Below, in pieces: positions 53,554 through 63,500 of a DNA stretch of 64,000 nt (its first letter is position 1; each line of letters opens with the position of its first letter). The notes below the pieces were generated by a model. It was not told the origin of the DNA. It did no database searches and was given only the letters and a program-made list of their open reading frames with translations. Source of the DNA: Modicisalibacter muralis (GTDB taxonomy: Bacteria; Pseudomonadota; Gammaproteobacteria; Pseudomonadales; Halomonadaceae); the NCBI RefSeq assembly GCF_900102945.1, contig NZ_FNGI01000009.1:124001-188000 (forward strand), read 5' to 3'. The translations under genes and the position numbers were made by a program.

Positions 53554-54545
53554 TGAATGACCCCGATCTCGCGAGAAATTTCCTCGACCTGCTCGATGGA
53601 TTCGCGCACGAAGGCGCTGAATTCCTCACCGCCGCGCCACAGCGGCTCCAGGCCGCTGTTCTTGGCCACGGTCTTCCATTCGGAGCTGTCGTAAAGCGCC
53701 TTCAGGGTATCGACCATGGTGGCGTAATCGGCGTCGGAAACTTCGCCCCCGGTATAGAAGCCACGCCAGTTGTAGCCGACCACGTCATAGCCCTGGGATG
53801 CCGCCGTGGGCAACTCATCGAAGGGTGGGGAGAGCGGCGCTTCTGAGAGCACGGCCAGAACCCGCACGTCGCCAGACTCGATGAAGCCAGCTATCTCACC
53901 CAGATCGGTGGACACCACGTCGACATGACCGCCCATCATCTGCGTCACGGCGGGGCCACCGCCATCGAACTGCACCCAGCGCATGCCGCCGAACTGATCC
54001 GATGGCAACCCAGCGGCCTTGGCCAGCATTAGCGCACGGATGTGATCCCAACCACCGACACCGCTGGAGCCTGCCATGACCACCGATGACGGCTCTTCAA
54101 CCACCGCATCGAGCAGTTGTTCGAGCGTTTCATACTGACTATCGTCATCGACCAGGATGACCCCCACGTCGGTGCCCAGCATCGCCAGCCAGCGCATGGT
54201 ATCGGCGCCGCTTGGATAGCGCCCCTGGGCGATCTGGGTCACGCCCACCGTGCTGGTGGCGACGATCAGGTCGCTGTCGTCGGCGCGGCTGTTGGCGACA
54301 TCGGCGTAGGCCACGGCACCCACGCCACCCGGCATGTTGGTGACCTGCACCGGGTTTTCCACCAGGTCGAGTTCGTAGAGCAGCTTACCGACCGAGCGGC
54401 AGGTGAAATCCCAGCCACCGCCCGGGTCCGCCGGGGCCAGACACTCGCTGATCGGCAAGGCCTGGCTTGGGGCGCTGAATGCCAGACCCAATCCCAGCAA
54501 CGCCGTAGCGGCGACACCATTCACTGATCGCTTGAAGATAGCCAT
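53550..54545 (-). CDS. tctC: Tripartite tricarboxylate transporter binding protein (TctC)
   Basis: 331-residue periplasmic receptor of the Bug/TctC family with a signal peptide (VAATALLGLGLAFSAPSQAL). Family motifs: APADPGGGWDFTCRSVGKLL, NMPGGVGAVAYADVANSRAD, and RVLAVLSEAPLSPPFDELPT. Bug proteins bind small carboxylates through loops near the PGGGWD motif; context suggests 3-hydroxy-3-methylglutarate or a related branched dicarboxylate. Lies 62 bp after the CoA-transferase gene. Confidence 0.92.
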   Translation of the reverse strand: MAIFKRSVNGVAATALLGLGLAFSAPSQALPISECLAPADPGGGWDFTCRSVGKLLYELDLVENPVQVTNMPGGVGAVAYADVANSRADDSDLIVATSTVGVTQIAQGRYPSGADTMRWLAMLGTDVGVILVDDDSQYETLEQLLDAVVEEPSSVVMAGSSGVGGWDHIRALMLAKAAGLPSDQFGGMRWVQFDGGGPAVTQMMGGHVDVVSTDLGEIAGFIESGDVRVLAVLSEAPLSPPFDELPTAASQGYDVVGYNWRGFYTGGEVSDADYATMVDTLKALYDSSEWKTVAKNSGLEPLWRGGEEFSAFVRESIEQVEEISREIGVIQ

Positions 54546-54607
54546 GTTGTTTTCCTTATGATGGTCACTACTCGTTAGCAGTGTGTAAAACCACGTAATA
54601 GCGTAGC

Positions 54608-55825
54608 TCAGATAATGCCTCGCTCGCGAAGGGCGTTCTCCTCGCCCTCACCGATCCCTAGTTGCGCCAGAATCTCGCGGGTATGCTCGCCCAAGCGCGG
54701 CACGCAGCGGTGTATTGCCGCCGGGGCCTCACTCATCTTCACCGGGAAACCGGTCGTGGGCACCTTGCCGTATTCACCCTGATCCAGCTCCAACTGCATC
54801 TGCTGGGCCTGTACCTGGGGGTCGTCGAAGGTTTCGCGCAGGGTGAATACGCGCCCGCAGGGCACGCCGGCCCGGTTCAGGTGTTCAATCCACTCCTGCA
54901 CGCTGCGCCGCTCGGTCACCGTTGTCAGTATCTCGCGCAGCGCTTCGCGATTGTCCATGCGTTGGCGATTATCGGCGAAGCGCTCGTCGTCGAGCAGGTG
55001 CAGCATATCCAGCGCACCCAGAAAGCGCTCGACCATGATGTCGTTGCTAGGGGCGATCGCCACCTCGCCATCGCTGGCCTTGAACAGACCGTAGGGATAG
55101 AGCATGGGATGGTCGTTGCCGGTACGTTGCGGCACCTGCCCCGTGGCAAAGTATTCCGCCGCCAGATAGCCCATCATGCTGATCAGGCCGTTGGTCAGGG
55201 CGGTTTCGACGATATCGCCCTGGCCGCTGCGCTCGCGACGCACCAGCGCCGCACAGATGCCGAACGCCAGATTCTGGCTGGCGACCATGTCGCTGAGTGG
55301 CGGCGCGGCGCGCATGGGCTCGCCGGCGGCGTCGCCGTTGACGCCCATGAAGCCGCTCATGGCTTGGGCAATGAAGTCATAGGCCGGGCGATCGCGATAA
55401 GGGCCATCGGAACCGAAGCCGTTGATTCGCCCCACCACCAAGCGTGGATAGCGCTCGCGCAGCGTCTCGTCGTCGAGCCCCATCTTGGCCATAACGCCGG
55501 GGCGAAAGTTCTCCACCAGCACGTCGGCGCTCTCCAGCAGCTTATGCAGGATCGCCTTGCCCTCTTCGCTGCGCAGATCGAGCGTCAGCGAGCGCTTGTT
55601 GCGGTTGAACTGGGCGAAATACCAACTGAAGCCGTTGATCATGTTGCCCTGGGAACGCACGATATCGCCCTTTCCCGGCGGCTCGACCTTGATCACATCG
55701 GCACCATGATCGCCGAGTATCTGGGTGCAGAAAGGGCCGGAAATCACCCGCGTCAGATCGATGACACGAATACCCTCGAGCGACCCGGCTCGATTGGAAT
55801 GCGACCGTGAATGCGTATGCAGCAT
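54608..55825 (-). CDS. Class III (CaiB/BaiF) CoA-transferase
   Basis: 405-residue formyl-CoA-transferase-family enzyme moving CoA between acids. Signatures: GIRVIDLTRVISGPFCTQIL, GDHGADVIKVEPPGKGD, NRNKRSLTLDLRSEEGKAIL, the catalytic Asp in RPAYDFIAQAMSGFMG. ATG at 55825 follows GAGGG, two bases after the HMG-CoA-lyase-like stop. Human SUGCT, a family member, uses succinyl-CoA and 3-hydroxy-3-methylglutarate; with the lyase upstream the same reaction is plausible here. Confidence 0.88.
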   Translation of the reverse strand: MLHTHSRSHSNRAGSLEGIRVIDLTRVISGPFCTQILGDHGADVIKVEPPGKGDIVRSQGNMINGFSWYFAQFNRNKRSLTLDLRSEEGKAILHKLLESADVLVENFRPGVMAKMGLDDETLRERYPRLVVGRINGFGSDGPYRDRPAYDFIAQAMSGFMGVNGDAAGEPMRAAPPLSDMVASQNLAFGICAALVRRERSGQGDIVETALTNGLISMMGYLAAEYFATGQVPQRTGNDHPMLYPYGLFKASDGEVAIAPSNDIMVERFLGALDMLHLLDDERFADNRQRMDNREALREILTTVTERRSVQEWIEHLNRAGVPCGRVFTLRETFDDPQVQAQQMQLELDQGEYGKVPTTGFPVKMSEAPAAIHRCVPRLGEHTREILAQLGIGEGEENALRERGII

Positions 55826-55827
55826 GC

Positions 55828-56778
55828 TTACCCTCTCGCCGTGGGAACCGCCGAACAATCGCTCAACGCCAAACGCGGCCCGGCCTTGGAAACCTGCGCG
55901 GGGAGCGGTCGCCCCATCAGGCGAGTGGCGACATGGGCCGCCTCGATCAGGCGCGGCAGATCGATGCCGGTGTCGATGCCCATTTCGGTCAGCAGGTAGA
56001 CCAGATCCTCGCTGGCGATATTGCCCGACGCGCCGGGCGCGAAGGGGCAGCCGCCAAGCCCACCGATCGAACTCTCGAAACGATCCACCCCGAGCGCCAG
56101 CCCCTGCATCACATTGGCAAGCCCGATTCCCCGAGTATTGTGAAAATGCAGCGTGGGTTCGATGCCCGACGCGACCTCACGAAGGTGCCAGATGCGCTCG
56201 CTCACCAGGGGCGGGGTCGCCATGCCGGTAGTGTCGCCCAACGATACGTAACGCACGCCGATATCGGCGAAATGCCGGGCGATATTGCCGACCGCTCGCA
56301 CATCGACATTACCCTCGAAGGGGCAGCCGAAAGTCGTGGCGATTGCCCCACGCAACTCGATGGGGCTGCCCTCGAGCGCTCTGGCGATCTGCTCGAAGTC
56401 CCGCAGCGACTCTTTCACGCTGCGATTGACGTTTTTGGCGTTGTGGGATTGCGAGGCCGAGACGAACAGTACGATGGAGTCGATGCCCGCCTCCAACGCC
56501 CGCTCGGCACCGCGCAGGTTAGGCACCAGCGCCGAGAAGTGAATGCCCTCGACATCCTTGAGTTCGGCCACCAATTCAGCGGCGTCGGCTAACGCCGGCA
56601 CTGCGCGCGGGCTAACGAACGAGGTCAACTCGAACTCCTTGACCCCGGCGGCCACCAGGGCACGTACCAGCGCCACTTTCTCGGCGGTAGTCAGCACACG
56701 CTCTTCGTTCTGCAACCCGTCGCGAGGGCCGACTTCGGTGACATGCACCCGCTCGAGTGCGGTCATTGGCTGGCGCAT
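55828..56778 (-). CDS. Hydroxymethylglutaryl-CoA lyase family enzyme
   Basis: 316-residue DRE-TIM metallolyase: VHVTEVGPRDGLQNEERVLT at the N-terminus, LTSFVSPRAVPALADA, ATTFGCPFEGNVDV, RYVSLGDTTGMATP, HFHNTRGIGLANVMQGLALG, and a Cys-containing GLGGCPFAPGASGNIASED loop. Reaction: HMG-CoA to acetyl-CoA and acetoacetate; related 3-methylmalyl/citramalyl-type substrates possible. First gene of the operon with the CoA-transferase and tctCBA. Confidence 0.9.
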   Translation of the reverse strand: MRQPMTALERVHVTEVGPRDGLQNEERVLTTAEKVALVRALVAAGVKEFELTSFVSPRAVPALADAAELVAELKDVEGIHFSALVPNLRGAERALEAGIDSIVLFVSASQSHNAKNVNRSVKESLRDFEQIARALEGSPIELRGAIATTFGCPFEGNVDVRAVGNIARHFADIGVRYVSLGDTTGMATPPLVSERIWHLREVASGIEPTLHFHNTRGIGLANVMQGLALGVDRFESSIGGLGGCPFAPGASGNIASEDLVYLLTEMGIDTGIDLPRLIEAAHVATRLMGRPLPAQVSKAGPRLALSDCSAVPTARG

Positions 56779-56991
56779 GATGATGTCCCTCCTTTCGCTG
56801 GCACAATACGCTCATCTTGAGTTTATCCCTGCCTGTTATCGCGGCAACACTACTTTGGTAACTTCTTATTCACGCGCGACTGGAGCATCACGTCCGACCG
56901 CTAAAAACCCATCCATTCAGCCTTTGCTCCCTCCCTCCACTGGGGCACCATAAGGGATCGCTACTCCGCACTCGCACGCCAAAGGATTCCC

Positions 56992-59900
56992 ATGCCCGTT
57001 GCCGCCACGCCCGATCTCCAGCCCGGTTTCATGGTCATCCACGGCAATCGCCTGGAAGATCTGCGCGGCGTGGCGGTGGAATGGATGAAGCGCCACCCGC
57101 TCACGCCGCTGGAGAACGAGACGATCCTGGTGCAGAGCAACGGCATCAGCCAGTGGATGAAGCTGGCGTTGGCCGCCGATACGCAGGATGGCGGCACCGG
57201 CATCGCCGCCGCGCTCGACGTGACCCTGCCGGCGCGTTTCCTGTGGCAGGCCTACCGCACGGTGCTGACTCATGCCGAGCATGATCCCCAGGCGGTACCA
57301 CCGACCTCGCCGTTCGACAAATCGCGCCTGATCTGGCGCTTGCTGCGCCTGCTGCCGGAACTGATGACACAGGAAGTCTTCGCCCCGCTCAAGCAGTTCC
57401 TCGACGACGATGGCGACCTGCGCAAGCACCACCAGCTCGCCGAACGCCTGGCCGACCTGTTCGACCAGTACCAGGTCTATCGCGCCGATTGGCTGGATGC
57501 CTGGGGTCGCGGCGAAGACGTACTGATCTCGGCGCGTGGCGAAGCGCATCCACTACCCGACGAACAACACTGGCAGCCCGCCCTCTGGCGGGCGTTGCGC
57601 GAAGACGTCGGCGCCGACGGCATCGACTCCAGCCGCGCCATGGTCCATCGGCGCTTCCTTGATGCCGCCCAGTCGCTCACGCCGGATAGCCGCCCGCCCG
57701 GCCTGCCACGCCGGGTGATGGTGTTCGGCATCTCGTCGCTGCCCCAGCAGGCACTCGAAGCGCTGGCCGCCATCGCGCGCTGCTGCCAGGTAGTGCTCTG
57801 CGTGCACAACCCCTGCCAGCATTACTGGGCCGATATCATCGAGCACAAGGACCTGCTGCGGGCGACGCGCTACCGCCAGACACGCAAGGCCGGCATGCCC
57901 GAGCGCCTGGACGTGCTGGGTGACGGCGATGGCGAGGGCGATTTACACCTGCACGCCCAGCCGCTACTGGCCGCCTGGGGCAAGCAGGGGCGCGACTACC
58001 TGCGCCTGCTCGACGAACACGATGACGCCCAGGCCTACCAGGGCCTGTTCGCCGCCGATTCGCTGCGCATCGACCTGTTCGAATCGCCGGGTGAGAACTG
58101 CCTACTGCATCAGTTGCAGGACGACATCCGCGAGCTGCGTCCACTGCCCGAGACCCGCGAACACTGGCCGGCGGTGGACGGCGCCCGCGACGACTCCATC
58201 GTCTTCCACGTCGCCCACAGCCCGCAGCGCGAGGTCGAGATCCTCCACGACCAGCTGCTCGCCGCGTTCAGCGCCGACCCCGCGCTGCGCCCGCGCGACA
58301 TCATCGTCATGGTGCCGGACATCGACCGCTACGCGCCGCATATCCAGGCGGTCTTCGGCCAGGTGCCCAGCGACGACCCGCGCCACATTCCCTACACGCT
58401 GTCGGACCAGGGCCAGCGCCATCGCGTGGCGCTACTGATCGCGCTGGAAAAGCTGCTGCGCCTGCCCGAGCTGCGCCTGTCGGTCAGCGACCTGCTCGAC
58501 CTGCTGGAGGTGCCCGCGCTGCGTGCGCGCTTCGGCATCGAGGAAGACCACCTGCCGACGCTGCAGCGCTGGATCCAGGGCGCCGGCATCCGCTGGGGGC
58601 TCGACGGCCGCCAGCGCCAGAGCCTCGACCTGCCCGGCGGCCTGGAACAGAACACCTGGACCTTCGGCCTGCGCCGCCTGCTGCTGGGCTACGCCGTGGG
58701 CAGCGCCGCCGACGGCGCCTGGCAGGGCATCGAACCGTTCGACGACATCGGCGGGCTGGAGGCGCAGCTGGCCGGGCCGCTGGCGGCCCTGCTGGAGACC
58801 CTCGCCCGGCAGTGGCGCATCCTGCGCGAAGACACCGACGTGGCCGGCTGGGGCGCGCGCCTGCGCGAGCTGCTCGACGCCTGCTTCCTGGCCGAGGAGG
58901 CTCGCGACAGTCTGGTACTCTCGCAGCTCGAACTGGCCCTGCAAAGCTGGCAAGAGAGCACGCTGGATGCCGGCCTGACCCGTGCGCTGCCACTGTCCAT
59001 CGTGCGCGAGCATTGGCTGGCGCAGATCGACGAACAGAGCCTGTCACAACGCTTCATGGCCGGCGCGGTCAACTTCGCCACCCTGATGCCGATGCGCGCG
59101 ATCCCCTTCAAGCGCGTCTGCCTGCTGGGCATGAACGACGGCGACTACCCGCGCAGCCAGCCACCGCTGGACTTCGACCTGATGGGCGGCGACTACCGCC
59201 CCGGCGACCGCTCGCGGCGCGAGGACGACCGCTACCTGTTCCTCGAGGCGCTGCTCTCCGCGCGCCGGCAGCTCTACGTGAGCTGGGTCGGGCGCAATAT
59301 CATCGACAACAGCGAGAAGCCGCCCTCGGTGCTGGTCGGCCAGTTGCGCGACCACCTCGAGGCCGGCTGGCGGGCAGCGGCCGACAACGATCTGCTCGAC
59401 GAACTTACCACCGTGCATCCTTTGCAACCGTTCAGCCGCGTCTACTTCCCGGCCCACGAACGCCTCGCCGCGCGCAGCGTGCCCGACCGGCGGCTGATTA
59501 CCTACGCCCACGAGTGGCGCGCCGTGCATGGCAATGCCGCTCCGCCGGCGGAAGCCGGAGAACTCAGTGAGTTCGAGCAGGAGAGTCCTCTCACCTTGGC
59601 TCAACTCGGAAGCTTCCTGCGCGACCCGGCCAAGGCATTCTTCAATACCCGCCTCAAGGTCTTCCTCGAACAGGAAGACGTCACCAGCCTCGACCAGGAG
59701 CCCTTCACCCTGAACGGCCTGGAAAACTGGCAACTCCAGGATTGTCTGATCCAGGCCCAGCGCCGCGCTATCGACGACGGGCAACCTCGCGAAGGCGCCC
59801 TGCACGACGCGCTGGAACGCCTCGCCGGCCAAGGCGTGCTGGCCATCGGCGCCTTCGGCGAGCGCATGCGTGAAACGCTGGCTGAACCGATGGACGAGTT

Positions 59901-60546
59901 ATTCGCGGCCTATCGCGAGGCACTCGATGAATGGCCGCACACCATCGACGAACCGCAACTCATGCGCCTTGCACGCCCCGACGGAGTGCTGCTGGAGGAT
60001 TGGCTGGACAACCTGCGCCGCAACGACGCCGGCCAACGCTGCCGATTGCTGCTCACCAGCAGCAGCCTGATCAAAAAGCGCCAGTATCAATGGCAGCACC
60101 TGCTGCGGCCCTGGGTCGCGCACCTGGCCGGGCATCTCGACGATCACCCCATGACCACCGTGCTGCTCTCCAAGGCCGGCCACGTCACCTTGCCGCCGCT
60201 CGACCCCGATATCGCCCGAGGCCACCTGCGCGAGCTGATCGCCGCCTGGCAGAGCGGCATGCGCGCACCACTGCCGCTGGCCATCGCCACCGCCTTCGCC
60301 TGGCTGGGCAAGGAGGGCGCGCCGGCAAGCGACGCGGACAGTGACGCCTGGAAGGCGGCAATGAAGGCCTATGAAGGCGACGGCTACCACGATCCCGGCG
60401 AGGTCGGCCGCAACCCCTACCTGGCCCACCGCTGGCCGAGCTTCGCCGCGCTCAAAGACGCCCAGCGCGGCACCACGGACGACTTCGCCGAACTCGCCGA
60501 GCGACTGCTGGCCCCGGTGCAGCACGCCGTCAAGGGAGGCGCATAA
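56992..60546 (+). CDS. recC: Exodeoxyribonuclease V subunit RecC
   Basis: 1184-residue RecC, the Chi-recognising subunit of RecBCD that processes double-strand breaks. N-terminus VIHGNRLEDLRGVAVEWMKR, then ETILVQSNGISQWMKLALA, GVNFATLMPMRAIPFKRVCL and LLGMNDGDYPRSQPPLDFDL, typical of the family. Length is near that of E. coli RecC (1122). The ATG at 56992 stands at the start of the gene pair; recB follows with a one-base overlap. Confidence 0.95.
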   Translation: MPVAATPDLQPGFMVIHGNRLEDLRGVAVEWMKRHPLTPLENETILVQSNGISQWMKLALAADTQDGGTGIAAALDVTLPARFLWQAYRTVLTHAEHDPQAVPPTSPFDKSRLIWRLLRLLPELMTQEVFAPLKQFLDDDGDLRKHHQLAERLADLFDQYQVYRADWLDAWGRGEDVLISARGEAHPLPDEQHWQPALWRALREDVGADGIDSSRAMVHRRFLDAAQSLTPDSRPPGLPRRVMVFGISSLPQQALEALAAIARCCQVVLCVHNPCQHYWADIIEHKDLLRATRYRQTRKAGMPERLDVLGDGDGEGDLHLHAQPLLAAWGKQGRDYLRLLDEHDDAQAYQGLFAADSLRIDLFESPGENCLLHQLQDDIRELRPLPETREHWPAVDGARDDSIVFHVAHSPQREVEILHDQLLAAFSADPALRPRDIIVMVPDIDRYAPHIQAVFGQVPSDDPRHIPYTLSDQGQRHRVALLIALEKLLRLPELRLSVSDLLDLLEVPALRARFGIEEDHLPTLQRWIQGAGIRWGLDGRQRQSLDLPGGLEQNTWTFGLRRLLLGYAVGSAADGAWQGIEPFDDIGGLEAQLAGPLAALLETLARQWRILREDTDVAGWGARLRELLDACFLAEEARDSLVLSQLELALQSWQESTLDAGLTRALPLSIVREHWLAQIDEQSLSQRFMAGAVNFATLMPMRAIPFKRVCLLGMNDGDYPRSQPPLDFDLMGGDYRPGDRSRREDDRYLFLEALLSARRQLYVSWVGRNIIDNSEKPPSVLVGQLRDHLEAGWRAAADNDLLDELTTVHPLQPFSRVYFPAHERLAARSVPDRRLITYAHEWRAVHGNAAPPAEAGELSEFEQESPLTLAQLGSFLRDPAKAFFNTRLKVFLEQEDVTSLDQEPFTLNGLENWQLQDCLIQAQRRAIDDGQPREGALHDALERLAGQGVLAIGAFGERMRETLAEPMDELFAAYREALDEWPHTIDEPQLMRLARPDGVLLEDWLDNLRRNDAGQRCRLLLTSSSLIKKRQYQWQHLLRPWVAHLAGHLDDHPMTTVLLSKAGHVTLPPLDPDIARGHLRELIAAWQSGMRAPLPLAIATAFAWLGKEGAPASDADSDAWKAAMKAYEGDGYHDPGEVGRNPYLAHRWPSFAALKDAQRGTTDDFAELAERLLAPVQHAVKGGA

Positions 60547-63500
60547 TGAGCGATGTCACCCCGTTAGATCCGCTGGCCTTTCCCCTACATGGCAGTCGGC
60601 TTATTGAAGCCAGCGCCGGCACCGGCAAGACCTTCACCATCGCCCTGCTCTACGTGCGCCTGGTGCTCGGCGCGAGGAGCGACCAGGACGACGCCGCCTT
60701 CGCCCGCCCGCTGACACCGCCGGAGATCCTGGTCGTCACCTTTACCAACGCCGCCACCCAGGAGCTGCGCGAGCGTATTCGCACACGGCTGGTCGAGGCC
60801 GCCGGCGTCTTTTTACAGACGTCCACCCCCTCACCTAACCTAGGCGGGGCGCCGGGGGCAGATCGAAACGGAGGTCATTCGACAGGGATGTCGAATGTAG
60901 CGCCCAGGGAGGGGGTCACAGCGCCTCCGCGTAGGTCTGCCCCCGGCTCAGCCCCTTCGAACGGGCTCGATCCGCTGCTACTGCAACTGCGCGATGACTA
61001 CGATGAAGCCAGCTGGCCCGCCTGCGCGCGACGCCTGCAACTCGCCGCCGAGTGGATGGACGAGGCCGCGGTGTCGACCATCCATAGCTGGTGCTATCGC
61101 ATGCTGCGCGAGCATGCCTTCGACAGCGGCAGCCTGTTCTCGCTGAACCTGGAAACCGACCAGACCGAGCTCGAGGCCGAGGTGGTGCGCGACTACTGGC
61201 GCAGCTTCTACTACCCGATGGACGCCGACGCGCTGGCCATCGTCACCCGCTACTGGGACTCGCCGGAAGCCCTGCACGCCCAGGTGCGCCGCCTGCTGCC
61301 GGAGTGCGACGCGCTGCCCGGCAACGTCGCGCCCCCCGAACAGACGCTCAGGCAGACCCAGAGTGAGATCGACAATCGCCTCGCCGAGCTCAAGGCGCCG
61401 TGGGCCGCCTGGGTCGACGAGTGCGAGGCCCTGTTCGAGGAAGCGGCCAAGCAGAAGGCCTTCAAGGGCCAGAACTTCAACAGCAAGAGCCGCGCCAACT
61501 GGCTGGGCGCGCTACGCGACTGGTGCCAGGGCGAGGCGCTTCGCCCGGCGCTGACGCCCGCCGCCTGGAAGCGCCTGACGCCGGACGGCATGGCCGAGAT
61601 CTGGCTCAAGGGCGAGCCGCCCGACCACCCGGCGCTGGCGGCGCTGGCCGAGCTTCCGGCCCAGCTCGACGCCCTGCCCGACCCGCGTGCCGATTTGCTG
61701 ACCCACGCCGTGCACTGGTGCCGGGCGCGGCTGGACCGCGAGCAGGAACGCCGCGCCGAGATGGGCCCCAACGAGCTGATGACGCACCTCGACCGCGCCC
61801 TGGCCGGCCCCAACGGCGCGGCGCTGAGCGCACAGATTCGCCGCCAGTTTCCGGTGGCGATGGTCGACGAGTTCCAGGACACCGACCCGGTGCAATACCG
61901 CATCTTCGATGGCGTCTACCGCATCGCCGAGAATCACCCCGAGACCGGGCTATTCCTGATCGGCGATCCCAAGCAGGCGATCTACGCCTTCCGCGGCGCC
62001 GACATCTACACCTACCTGCGCGCGCGCCACGACACCGCCGGCCGCCACGTCACCCTGGGCACCAACTTCCGCTCCGCCCGGCCGATGGTCGAGGCCGTCA
62101 ATCGCTGTTTCGACGTCGCCGAGCAGCATCCGCCCGGCGCCTTTCTGTTCAAGCAGGCTGACGGGAGCAATTCGGTTCCTTTCCAAGGGGTGAAAGCCAA
62201 AGGCCGCAAGGACGCCTTCACGCTGGACGGCCAGCCGCTGCCGGCGATGACCCTGTGGCAGCTCGATGCCGACGAGCCGCTGGCCAAGACCGCCTACCAC
62301 GCCGAGATGGCCGAACGCTGCGCCACGGCGATGGCGACCCTGCTCGAACAGGGCCAAAGCGGCCGCGCCGGGTTTATGGATAGCAGCAGCGACGACGCCT
62401 TCACCGCCGTGAAACCCTCGGACATGGCGGTGCTGGTCAACGGCCTCGGCGAGGCCCGCGCGATCCGCCAGGCCCTGGCCCGGCGCGGGGTGAAGAGCGT
62501 CTATCTCTCCGACAAGGACAAGGTGTTCGCATCATTCATGGCCGCCCAGCTCGAGGCCTGGCTGAGGGCCTGCGCCGAGCCCGGCTCTTCTTCAAATACG
62601 GGGGATAGACTGCTGCGCACCGCGCTGGCGATGCCCGCGCTGGGGCTCGACATCGCCGCGCTGGATGCCATGAACGCCGATGAACTGGCCTGGGAAGACC
62701 GGGTCATGCAGTTCCGCGACTACCACCGCCTGTGGCAGACCCAGGGCGTGCTGCCGCTGGTGCGCCGGCTGATGAATGACTTCGCGGTGCCCGCCCGGCT
62801 GCTGGCCGGTGGCCCGGCCAGTGAAGGTGAGCGCTGGCTGACGGACCTGTTGCACCTCGGCGAATTGTTGCAACAGGCCAGCCAGGAACTCGACGGCGAG
62901 CATGCGCTAATCCGCTTTCTCGCCGAATCCCGCGCCAACCCGGACGACCAGGGCGACACTCACAAGCTGCGCCTGGAGAGCGACGCCGACCTGGTCCAGG
63001 TGATCACCATCCACAAGTCCAAGGGGCTAGAGTACCCGCTGGTGTTCCTGCCGTTCATCTGCGGTCACCGCCCTAAAAAGCCCGACGACTCGCCGCTACG
63101 CTGGCACGACGACAACGGCCAGTTGCGCATCAGCCTGGACGCCGACGACGCGACCCTGGCCATCGCCGACCGCGAGCGCCTGGGCGAGGACCTGCGCAAG
63201 CTCTACGTCGCCCTGACCCGCGCGCGCCACGCCACCTGGCTGGGCATGGCGCCGCTCAAGGGCCTGGAGAGCAGCGCCATCGGCCAGCTCCTGGCCAATG
63301 GCGAGAGCCTCGACCCCGCCGCCTTCGGTGCCGCGCTGGCCACCCTCAAGGGCGACTGCGAGGCGATCGCCCTCGCCCCAGCGCCCACCATCGAGTCGCG
63401 CGTAATCGCCCTGGCCGAGCACGACGAGGCCCTCGGCGACGCCCTGACGCCGGTCCGCCCGGCCCGCGAACACTGGTGGATCGCCAGCTACTCGGCGCTG

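Noticed and set aside
54662-55810. 382-codon plus-strand frame opposite the CoA-transferase
   Set aside because: Antisense shadow; the CoA-transferase has all family motifs.
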